Shown here: in pieces, positions 1 through 6,409 of the stretch
Layout of the letters: each line of letters starts with the position of its first letter
Position numbering within the stretch: the first letter of the stretch is position 1
Assembly (NCBI GenBank): GCA_023268575.1
Contig: JALRCL010000301.1
Span: 1-10,495 of the forward strand
Reading direction: 5' to 3'
Length of the DNA stretch: 10,495 nucleotides
Source of the DNA: Patulibacter sp.
GTDB taxonomy: Bacteria; Actinomycetota; Thermoleophilia; Solirubrobacterales; Solirubrobacteraceae
Program-made: the position numbers and the translations under genes
Notes under the pieces: model-generated
Told to the model about the DNA's origin: nothing
Seen by the model: only the letters and a program-made list of their open reading frames with translations
Databases searched by the model: none

Positions 1-885
1 GGCCGTCCTCAGCGCGGGAGCGGCGCTCGCGCGGAACGGCTCGAGCTGGACCAGCACCCCGCGCAGCGGCTGGGCGGAGGCCCGCACCTGCTGGGCGGCG
101 CCACGCAGCGGCGTCGTCGTGCGCTCGAGCTCGCCCAGCAGGCGCTGGAGCGTGCCGAGCGCCGCGGGCGCGCCGGCGAGCGTCGCCCGCAGCTCCGCCC
201 GGCGCTGGGCGCCCGCGGTGGCGGCCTGGCCGAACCGGTCGATCGCGCGGGTGACGTCGCCGCGGCGATCGGTGGCCTCGGCGACGAAGCGGTCCGCCGA
301 CTCGAGCGCCCGGCCGAGCTGCGCGTTGTCGTCGGCGAGCTCGGCGACGAGGTTCGTGCCCTGGGCGATCGCGGGCTGGAGCTCCTGGAGGATCCGGTGG
401 AAGTCGGCCTTGCGCCCGGTGACGGCGGCGCCGAACTCGTTGACGAAGATCGCCAGCCGCGCGCGGGTGTTGCCGTCCAGCACGCTGAGCACGCGATCGA
501 GGTCGGTCGCCTGGGTGACCCGACGCTCCGTGATGGCGTAGCCGTCCGGCGCGGGATCGGCCGTGTCGCCGGGCTGCAGTTCGATCTGCTTCTGCCCAAG
601 CAGGTTCTGGGCGGCGATGACCGCCTTGACGTCGCGGCCGACCGGCCCCTTGTCGGGGTCGATCTCGAGGTGCGCGATGACATCGTCCCTCGCCGGATCG
701 ACCTCCATCCTGACCTTGCCGATCTTCACGCCGCCGATGGTCACCGGCGACCCGTCCCGCAACCCGTTGGCGTTCGCCATCCGGACATCGACGACGTACG
801 GGTCCTCGCCACCCGTCAGGACGAGCGCGGCGAGCAGGACGACGACCGCCCCGAGCGCGAGGCGCAGCAGCATCCCGGTCCTCAT
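1..885 (-). CDS. MCE-family (MlaD-like) lipid-transport protein, 3' end outside window
   Basis: This is the second MCE protein of the operon. It would be an envelope-anchored substrate-binding or tunnel subunit of an Mce lipid importer. The frame starts at ATG 885-883 and stays open for 295 codons to the left edge, so the C-terminus is missing. Residues about 6-24 form one N-terminal membrane anchor (MLLRLALGAVVVLLAALVL). Residues about 30-105 form the MCE domain, with NANGLRDGSPVTIGGVKIGKV and the family-typical NLLGQKQIELQPG. From about residue 120 an Ala/Leu/Arg-rich helical region follows, as in actinobacterial Mce proteins. No lipobox cysteine is seen near the anchor. The start is supported by AAGGAGG seven bases upstream and by a 4-base ATGA overlap with the previous gene's stop, implying translational coupling. 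Family assignment is strong; the substrate is unknown. Confidence 0.9.
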   Translation of the reverse strand, partial: MRTGMLLRLALGAVVVLLAALVLTGGEDPYVVDVRMANANGLRDGSPVTIGGVKIGKVRMEVDPARDDVIAHLEIDPDKGPVGRDVKAVIAAQNLLGQKQIELQPGDTADPAPDGYAITERRVTQATDLDRVLSVLDGNTRARLAIFVNEFGAAVTGRKADFHRILQELQPAIAQGTNLVAELADDNAQLGRALESADRFVAEATDRRGDVTRAIDRFGQAATAGAQRRAELRATLAGAPAALGTLQRLLGELERTTTPLRGAAQQVRASAQPLRGVLVQLEPFRASAAPALRTA

Positions 886-2246
886 CGCTTCGCCTCCTTG
901 CCGCCGAAGGCGCTGGACGCGACCTTCGCCTCCTGGTCCTTCGACGGGTCGATCGCGTCCTTGCCCGCGCCGCACTCGTCGATGAACCACGGCTGGCCCG
1001 CGTTGTACCCGGGTGGCCGCGGGAAGCCGTAGCGCATCTGCGGGAAGACCTTCTTCGCCTCGGCCGGCGTGTAGGTCATCGAGTTCGACGGAGCCGGGAG
1101 GAAGTTCTGGATCTGGGCGCGCAGGATCTTGTCCTTGCCGTCGCTCCAGGACATGAAGTCGCCCCAGTTCAGGGCGAGCGCGACGATCTCGGGCGTCCAC
1201 GGGCGGACGCACTTCACGGCCGTGATCGCCTCGTCCGCGGTCCGCGACAGCTGCGGCGCGAGGGTCGTCAGGCGCGACGCGAACGCCGTGATGCCGTCGC
1301 CCCGCGTGCGGACGGTGCGCAGCGTGCGGCGCGCGTCGGGCGTCACCCGCTGCAGGGACGCGAGCGTCGCGTCGATCGGCGTCGCAACGGCCCGCAGCTC
1401 GCGGACTCCGGGGCGGATGTCGGCGGCCAGGTCGCGGACCGCGTTCAGCGTCCGGTCGGCGCGCGGGAGCGTGTCGCGCACCTGGCGCAACGCCGGCGGC
1501 AGGCCCGCCACGGTGCGCTCGAGCTCCCCGGAACGGTCGGCGATCGCCGAGAAGGTCGACGCAGCGCTCTCGATGAGCGGCGAGATTCCCGGGTTCGCGC
1601 GCTTGACGGCGCCGATCACCCGGTCGGCGCTGCGGATCGTCGCGTCGAGGGACCCGCGCTCGGCGGTCAGCTCGCGCAGCAGCGCCTGGCCCTGATCGAG
1701 CGCGCCGGGGGCGCGGTCGAGCGTGCCCGCGAGGCCGCGGCGGCTGGCCTGCAGCGCGGGACCCGACCGGTCGACCATGCCCTTGAGGTCGCGGCGGACC
1801 CCGGAGTCGAAGTTCGACAGCAGCTGATCGAACTCGACCGGGACGCGGAAGTCCCTCGCCGGGATCGTGCCGCCGTCGGGGAGCGACGCGGCGTTCCGTG
1901 GCCCCGGCTTCACGAGCACGTGGCGGTTGTAGAAGGTGGCCGTCCCGCCCCAGCGGACGGTGAACGTCGTGCCGCGCGGGAGCGGCCACACGTCCTCGTC
2001 GGTGATCCGCAGCGTGACGCGGGCGGCGCGGCCGCGCTGGACGGCCTCCATCCCGTCGACGGTCCCGATGACCTTGCCACCGGCGCGGACCTCCTGCCCC
2101 TCGATGACGTTGGCCGCCTCGGGGAGGGTGGCGTGGAGCACGTGCCCGCGGTCGTCGTCCCGGCCCAGCAGCACGACGGCGGCGATCGCCGCGGCGACGA
2201 CGAGGGCCGCCCCGGCAACGATCCTGGCGATGTGGCGCGAGCGCAT
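882..2246 (-). CDS. MCE-family (MlaD-like) lipid-transport protein with long C-terminal region
   Basis: First MCE protein after the permeases, 454 aa. Residues about 7-28 are a single membrane anchor. Residues about 34-115 are the MCE domain, with VIEGQEVRAGGKVIGTVDGM and a late NRHVLVKPGP strand. DGGTIPARDFRVPVEFDQLL (about 124-143) then leads into a long amphipathic helical region (about 143-340), which in known Mce proteins builds a transport tunnel. The last ~110 residues form a separate polar tail with two cysteines (C346, C425) and a Pro/Gly-rich stretch FPRPPGYNAGQPWF. The start at ATG 2246 was chosen because it sits in a TGATG overlap with the permease stop and directly precedes the anchor. 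An in-frame upstream ATG would prepend about 57 Arg-rich residues that are antisense-type shadow of the permease. The stop overlaps the next gene by ATGA. Likely exported and anchored in the cytoplasmic membrane. Confidence 0.9.
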   Translation of the reverse strand: MRSRHIARIVAGAALVVAAAIAAVVLLGRDDDRGHVLHATLPEAANVIEGQEVRAGGKVIGTVDGMEAVQRGRAARVTLRITDEDVWPLPRGTTFTVRWGGTATFYNRHVLVKPGPRNAASLPDGGTIPARDFRVPVEFDQLLSNFDSGVRRDLKGMVDRSGPALQASRRGLAGTLDRAPGALDQGQALLRELTAERGSLDATIRSADRVIGAVKRANPGISPLIESAASTFSAIADRSGELERTVAGLPPALRQVRDTLPRADRTLNAVRDLAADIRPGVRELRAVATPIDATLASLQRVTPDARRTLRTVRTRGDGITAFASRLTTLAPQLSRTADEAITAVKCVRPWTPEIVALALNWGDFMSWSDGKDKILRAQIQNFLPAPSNSMTYTPAEAKKVFPQMRYGFPRPPGYNAGQPWFIDECGAGKDAIDPSKDQEAKVASSAFGGKEAKR

Positions 2247-3097
2247 CAGTCGCCGATCGGGATGTTGAGGTTGCGGCCGTAGAAGAAGACCCCGAAGAAC
2301 GCCGAGATCACGTGGACCAGGACGAGGTTGATCATCAGCGACTTCGCCACGGCCCGCCCGACGTCGGCGGGTCCGCCGCTGGCGCGCATGCCGTAGAAGG
2401 TCGCCACCAGGACGCACGGCAGCGTCATGAAGAAGAACGTGATCAGCGTGTAGAACTGGCCGATCACGCTCTGGACGCTGAACGTCACGTCGAGGAACTG
2501 CCGCGAGCCGTTGCCCTGCAGCACCACGACGATGTCGAGGTAGTTGCCGAGGTTCTGGCCGATGAGGCTGATGACCGTCGCCAGCGGGACGAAGAGCATC
2601 GCCGCGAGGACCCGGACGCCGACGATGAGCTGCATCGGGTCCACGCCGGTCGACTCGTACGCGTCGATCTCCTGTTGGATCTTCGCCGCCCCGATCTCGG
2701 CGGTCATCGCACAGCAGATGCTCGCGCTGAGGACGTAGCCGAACATCGTCATCGAGACCTGGCGCTGCGTCAGCAGGCCGGTGAAGACGCCGACGAAGTC
2801 ACCGGCGCCGATCGTGCGCAGGAAGAAGAAGCCGAAGCTCGCGACGCTGAACCCGAGGAAGACGTTCATCGCGAGCAGCAGGAAGCTCGTCCGCTTGATG
2901 ATCCGAGCGGTCAGCCCGAGGACCTCCGAGAAGTAGCGCGGCGTGAGCGCGGTGGCGACGAGCGCGTGCCCCGAGAAGACGGCGAGCTCGCCGACCTCGT
3001 GGAAGAAGCCGCTGTGGCTCTTGCGCGGGGGGACGAGCTCGGGCTCGCCCTCGCCGGTCCCGGCGGACGCGGCGACGGTGGGGGGCGGAGCGGCCAT
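2246..3097 (-). CDS. YrbE/MlaE-type ABC permease of the Mce system (second, YrbEB-like)
   Basis: A 283-aa integral membrane protein forming one half of the permease pair that works with the ATPase and MCE proteins in lipid transport. A Pro/Ala/Glu-rich cytoplasmic N-terminus (1-30) is followed by an interface-helix-like segment. About five hydrophobic helices then follow (roughly 71-94, 118-130, 157-182, 208-235, 253-273). The MlaE signature AEIGAAKIQQEIDAYESTGV (about 133-152), which in this family contacts the ATPase, is well conserved. So is the late GMRASGGPADVGRAVAKS (237-254). The ATG at 3097-3095 shares its A with the TGA of the upstream permease (TGATG). No strong Shine-Dalgarno is present, so coupled translation is likely. 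An in-frame upstream extension to 3790 is an open-frame artefact of high GC. Confidence 0.93.
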   Translation of the reverse strand: MAAPPPTVAASAGTGEGEPELVPPRKSHSGFFHEVGELAVFSGHALVATALTPRYFSEVLGLTARIIKRTSFLLLAMNVFLGFSVASFGFFFLRTIGAGDFVGVFTGLLTQRQVSMTMFGYVLSASICCAMTAEIGAAKIQQEIDAYESTGVDPMQLIVGVRVLAAMLFVPLATVISLIGQNLGNYLDIVVVLQGNGSRQFLDVTFSVQSVIGQFYTLITFFFMTLPCVLVATFYGMRASGGPADVGRAVAKSLMINLVLVHVISAFFGVFFYGRNLNIPIGD

Positions 3098-3993
3098 CAG
3101 CCCTTGAGCACGAGGAGGTCGGGGAAGATCGTGAGGAACCCGATGTTGAACACCGAGTTGAACATCCAGATCCCGAAGAACGAGACGACCACGGTCTGGG
3201 TGACCGCGATCCCGACGCCCTCGGCGCCGCCCTTCGTCGCCAGGCCGCGGTGGCAGGCGACCATCGCGATGAAGAAGCCCATCAGGGCGTGCTTGAAGAA
3301 CGTCGAGAGGAGATCGAGCGCCTGGATGTTCAGGTACCAGGACTCGCGGTAGACCGACGGCGTGTACTCCAGGAACGCCGGCGTGAAGACGTAGTACGTC
3401 GCGATCGGGACGAGCAGGCCGATCAGTCCGAGCACGAGCGCCGCGTAGACCATGCCCATCACGCGCGGCACGATCAGCGTGCGCATCGTGTCGACGCCGA
3501 GCACGGCCATCGCGTCGAGCTCCTCGCGAATCTTCCGGGCGCCGATGTCGGCCGCGAGGGCGGAGCCGGCGATGCCGGCGAGGATCATCATCGTGATCCA
3601 GGTCGAGACCTCGCGGGTGAAGCCGACGAACACGCCGCCCGGCGCGCGGTCCGCGACGCCGAGGGTGTAGGCGACCTCCCCGAAGTTCAGGATCCCGAAT
3701 CCGGCGATCCAGATCGCCTGCGAGATCGTCAGCGGGATGAGGCAGCGGCGGATGTTGACGTTCGCCTCGATGACGGCGTCCGGCACCCACCTGATCGGCG
3801 GCCGCATCGCGAGGCGCAACGTCCGCGGCGCGAGCAGGAACGTGTCGCGCGCGGTCTTCAGCGACTCGTAGACCCCCGATCCCGCGAAGGCCTCGACCGG
3901 GGTCAAGGCTGGTTCGGCCGAAGGCGCACGGCGGCGCGGGCCCGACTGGACTCCTCCCTCCACGCGCACATCGTGGCCGGACAGTGTGACCAT
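3097..3993 (-). CDS. YrbE/MlaE-type ABC permease of the Mce system (first, YrbEA-like)
   Basis: A 298-aa first permease subunit; it should pair with the YrbEB-like protein encoded immediately downstream. The MlaE domain spans about 60-298. It has the ATPase-contact motif ADIGARKIREELDAMAVLGV (148-167) and the C-terminal GLATKGGAEGVGIAVTQTVV (250-269). Hydrophobic helices lie near 88-108, 131-148, 180-205, 230-247 and 266-292. The start is uncertain. ATG 3993 is the only in-frame ATG before the conserved core but has no clear Shine-Dalgarno. In-frame GTG codons lie at residues 9 and 11, and a TTG at residue 30. A G/A-rich GGAGGGAGGAG at codons 11-15 looks like a ribosome site but no start codon follows at normal distance. 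A perfect 8-bp hairpin ends 13 bases upstream of the ATG. The C-terminal stop overlaps the next start. Confidence 0.9.
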   Translation of the reverse strand: MVTLSGHDVRVEGGVQSGPRRRAPSAEPALTPVEAFAGSGVYESLKTARDTFLLAPRTLRLAMRPPIRWVPDAVIEANVNIRRCLIPLTISQAIWIAGFGILNFGEVAYTLGVADRAPGGVFVGFTREVSTWITMMILAGIAGSALAADIGARKIREELDAMAVLGVDTMRTLIVPRVMGMVYAALVLGLIGLLVPIATYYVFTPAFLEYTPSVYRESWYLNIQALDLLSTFFKHALMGFFIAMVACHRGLATKGGAEGVGIAVTQTVVVSFFGIWMFNSVFNIGFLTIFPDLLVLKG

Positions 3994-4005
3994 CGCATCG
4001 TTGTC

Positions 4006-4027
4006 ATGGGGGAAAGGACTCCCCCAT
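4006..4027 (-). promoter_or_regulatory. Perfect 8-bp hairpin just upstream of the first permease start
   Basis: ATGGGGGA (4006-4013) and TCCCCCAT (4020-4027) are exact inverted copies around a 6-base spacer. In the mRNA of the Mce operon the stem would lie just before the permease ATG at 3993. There is no U-run, so it is not a classical terminator. It could modulate translation initiation, stop exonucleases, or be a protein-binding palindrome. Function is inference; the symmetry is seen directly. Confidence 0.45.
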
Positions 4028-4140
4028 CCAGGTGAATGTCTCGACAGTCCGTCCAGGCAGGTCGACCAGGGATGTCCGACCCGCCTCGGGCAGGCTGGCC
4101 GCCGACGTGCCGGGCGGGCGCCCGGGGCGGTCGGCCGCTT

Positions 4141-4170
4141 CTCCCGGTCGCGGGTGCCGCGACCCGGGAG
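4141..4170 (-). terminator. Strong GC-rich hairpin 11 bases past the ATPase stop; attenuator or U-less terminator
   Basis: CTCCCGGTCGCGG (4141-4153) pairs with CCGCGACCCGGGAG (4157-4170) over 13 base pairs with a single bulged C and a GTG loop. It sits directly after the ATPase stop codon (4182) and before the permease genes read on the same strand. No T-run follows on the minus strand. Possible roles are partial termination, making ATPase more abundant than permease, or an RNA-stability element. The sequence alone does not decide between them. Confidence 0.45.
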
Positions 4171-4181
4171 GAACCCGCGGC

Positions 4182-5372
4182 TCAGGCGTCCATGCCGAGG
4201 GGGCCTTCGGAGGCGCCCGCGAGGAACTGCTGCACGAACGGCGTGTCGGACTCCAGGACGTCCTGCGCCAGGCCGCTCTCCAGGACGCGACCGCGCCAGA
4301 CGATCGTCATGTGGTCGGCCAGCAGCCGCGCCAGCATGATGTTGTGCGTCACGACGACCATCGTGCCGCCGTGCTCGGCGTGCTGCTCGACGAGGAGCTC
4401 CCCGAGCAACGCGGTGCGAACCGGGTCCAGGCCGGAGTCCGGCTCGTCGCAGAGGACGATCCCGGCGTTGAGGACGAGCGCGCGGGCGAGGCCGGCGCGC
4501 TTGCGCATCCCACCCGAGAGCTCGTTCGGCATCCGATCCGTCGCCCCGCCCAGCCCGACGCTCGTCAGGTGGTGCATGACGATCTCCTCGATCTCCGGCT
4601 CGGAGAGATCGGTGTGCTGGCGCAGCGGGAACGCCGCGTTGTCGTAGATGTTCATCGCGCTGAAGAGCGCGCCGTCCTGGAACATGACGCCGATCTCGCG
4701 GCGCAGCGCCATCACCTCGGAGCGGCTCATGCCGCTGAGCGCTCGCCCGCGGATGAGGACCTCGCCCGCGTCGGGACGCAGCAGGCCCAGGACGTGCTGC
4801 AGCAGCACGCTCTTGCCGGTGCCCGACGGCCCGAGCACGACGGAGATCATGCCCTCGGGGATCTGCACGTCGAGGCCGGCCAGGACGCGGTTGCGCCCGA
4901 AGCTCTTCTGCAGGCCGCGGCTCTCGATCGCCAGGAGCTCGGGCGCGATCCGCGACGGGCAGGACGAGCGGCGGGCGTCCTCGCCCGCGTGCCCGCTGCG
5001 GCGACGCAGCAGCTCGCGGAGGATCGGGTCGACCTCCATGTAGCCCCGGACCGGCCCCCGATGCTCGACGTCGCCGGTGATGATCGACCCGGCGAGCGCG
5101 AGCGCGCCGTCGGTGAAGGCCAGCGCGTCCTGCGGACGGAGATCGAGGACGATCTCGGCGTGGTCGCCGTCCTCGACGACGACCGGGTCGCGCCCGAGGT
5201 CGAGCGTCACCGCGTCGGGCGCGCCGGCGACGCGGAACGCGACGCTCGTCCGGGCGTGCGCGAGGCGCTCGACCGTCGGACCGCGCTCGGCCACGGCGGC
5301 GGCGAGCGCCGAGCGGAGTCGGGCGACGATGTCGGTCGCTGGAAGGTCCCGGGACACGAGCTCTGGGGTCAT
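4182..5372 (-). CDS. Mce-system ABC ATPase (MceG/MlaF-type) with N-terminal SCP2-like domain
   Basis: A 396-aa cytoplasmic ATPase that should power the YrbE/MCE lipid transporter. Residues about 147-396 are a close MceG/MlaF relative. They carry Walker A GPSGTGKS (181-188), Q-loop VMFQDGALFSAMNIYDN (229-245), signature LSGGMRKRAGLARALVL (285-301), Walker B with IVLCDEPDSGLDPV (305-318) and the H-loop histidine in VVTHN (H343). The LCDEPDSGLDPVRT form is characteristic of the actinobacterial Mce ATPase. It ends at the GPLGMDA-like position where mycobacterial MceG (known from memory) continues with a longer C-terminal tail. Residues about 10-125 are extra. Their pattern, including an acidic DL-x-L-x-P-x-D-x-L-A-F-x-x-G-x-L segment then GSIITGD, suggests an SCP2/sterol-carrier fold (inference). 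Start ATG 5372 has AGAGGAG seven bases upstream. First gene of the operon. Confidence 0.93.
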   Translation of the reverse strand: MTPELVSRDLPATDIVARLRSALAAAVAERGPTVERLAHARTSVAFRVAGAPDAVTLDLGRDPVVVEDGDHAEIVLDLRPQDALAFTDGALALAGSIITGDVEHRGPVRGYMEVDPILRELLRRRSGHAGEDARRSSCPSRIAPELLAIESRGLQKSFGRNRVLAGLDVQIPEGMISVVLGPSGTGKSVLLQHVLGLLRPDAGEVLIRGRALSGMSRSEVMALRREIGVMFQDGALFSAMNIYDNAAFPLRQHTDLSEPEIEEIVMHHLTSVGLGGATDRMPNELSGGMRKRAGLARALVLNAGIVLCDEPDSGLDPVRTALLGELLVEQHAEHGGTMVVVTHNIMLARLLADHMTIVWRGRVLESGLAQDVLESDTPFVQQFLAGASEGPLGMDA

Positions 5373-5461
5373 GGTGCGCTCCTCTCGCGCGACGGCTGGG
5401 CGCCTTGGCGCGGGGCCTCCGGCCGGCGTCTGACGGGGCATCGACCGGGCGGGCGGGCGCC

Positions 5462-5490
5462 AGCCTAGCCATTTTCGTACGCCGAGTCCA
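5462..5490 (-). promoter_or_regulatory. Candidate promoter of the Mce operon
   Basis: Read on the minus strand, TGGACT (5490-5485; four of six matches to TTGACA) is followed after exactly 17 bases by TAGGCT (5467-5462), a common actinobacterial -10 form (TANNNT). A transcript would begin near 5455, giving an untranslated leader of about 80 bases before the ATPase ATG at 5372. The region is locally less GC-rich than its surroundings. No equally good promoter was found for the divergent regulator gene. Confidence 0.4.
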
Positions 5491-5539
5491 GACAACGCGC
5501 ACGACACCGCCGCTCGGCCGTGTGTGAGGATGGCCGCGC

Positions 5540-6394
5540 ATGACCGCACCGAGCGAGCCGATCGACGTCCTCGGCGCGATCGTCCAGGTGCACCGGCGGG
5601 TGAAGACGGCCTCCGACGTCTCCGAGATGCTCGTGCGATCGGTCGAGGAGGTTCGCGTGCGGATGGGCCTCGACGCCTGCCTGGCGCTGCGGGTCGACGG
5701 CGACCGCATCACGACGAGCGCGACCGGGGTCCTGCGCCATGCCGAGAGCGAGCGGCTGCGACGACGCTTCGCCGACGGGCTGCGCCTGCGGCCGGGAACG
5801 CGGGAGGCCGAGGTCGTGCGCCGGCCCGAGAGCGCGTTGCACCCGCGCGTGCTCGAGCTCCCCACCACGCTCGGGGACGCCGTCGGCCCCGGGGGCTGCG
5901 CGATCGCGCCCCTCGCCCCCGAGGAGCGTGCGGTCGCCCTGCTCGCCGGACTGCGCGCCCGCCCGCTGGCCCTCGACGAGCACCGTCTGCTCGTCGCGTA
6001 CGGGATGGCGGTGGCCGCGGCGATGGAGATCGTCGTCATCCGGATGCGCGCCGCCGAGATGCGCGCCGAGATGCGCCGGAGCTCGACGACGCTGCTCGCA
6101 CTCGCGCAGGAGATCGCCGACGCCCCGGTCTCCCTGCCCGAGGACCATGGCTTCGGCTGGACGTTCCCGGAGGCCGGGCAGCCCGTGCTGGCGGACGCCG
6201 AGGAGTGGCCGCTCACGACGCGCGAGCGGCGCGTGGCCGAGCTCCTCGTCCAGGGCCGCGCCAACCGCGAGATCGCCGACGCACTGATCCTCTCCCCCGA
6301 GACGGTGAAGAGCCACGTGTCGAGCATCCTGCGCAAGCTCGGCGTGTCGAACCGAGCCGAGGCCGTCGCCCGCCTGCTCGGCCCCCAGCGCTGA
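5540..6394 (+). CDS. GAF-like / LuxR-HTH transcriptional regulator divergent from the Mce operon
   Basis: A 284-aa DNA-binding regulator. Residues about 10-165 look like a GAF-type sensor: a start helix VLGAIVQVHRRVKTASDVSEMLV, a central mixed region, then LAGLRARPLALDEHRLLVAYGMAVAAAMEI. A charged helical linker follows (about 166-195, with repeated MRAAEMRAEMRR). Residues 225-280 are a typical LuxR/GerE helix-turn-helix with LTTRERRVAELLVQG, ANREIADAL, SPETVKSHVSSILRKLGV and NRAEAV. It lacks a receiver-domain Asp pocket, so it is not an ordinary two-component response regulator. ATG 5540 has GAGGA nine bases upstream. It is divergent from the Mce ATPase with 167 bp between starts, so regulation of that operon is the likely job (inference). 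The ligand is unknown. It is convergent with the next gene, with a 15-bp gap. Confidence 0.88.
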   Translation: MTAPSEPIDVLGAIVQVHRRVKTASDVSEMLVRSVEEVRVRMGLDACLALRVDGDRITTSATGVLRHAESERLRRRFADGLRLRPGTREAEVVRRPESALHPRVLELPTTLGDAVGPGGCAIAPLAPEERAVALLAGLRARPLALDEHRLLVAYGMAVAAAMEIVVIRMRAAEMRAEMRRSSTTLLALAQEIADAPVSLPEDHGFGWTFPEAGQPVLADAEEWPLTTRERRVAELLVQGRANREIADALILSPETVKSHVSSILRKLGVSNRAEAVARLLGPQR

Positions 6395-6409
6395 GCACCC
6401 CGAGGCGGG

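Noticed and set aside
9..683. Minus-strand open frame of Ser/Arg/Pro-rich sequence
   Set aside because: It is out of frame with the MCE protein that covers the same bases and has the MCE motifs.
2312..3352. Plus-strand open frame of 346 codons antisense to the permeases
   Set aside because: Its charged, low-complexity Asp/Glu/Arg/His composition is the antisense image of membrane-protein codons; no ribosome site or motif.
6043..6079. Repeated ATGCGCGCCGAG units in the regulator gene
   Set aside because: They encode the helical linker (MRAAEMRAEMRR) and are explained by coding; no separate repeat element.
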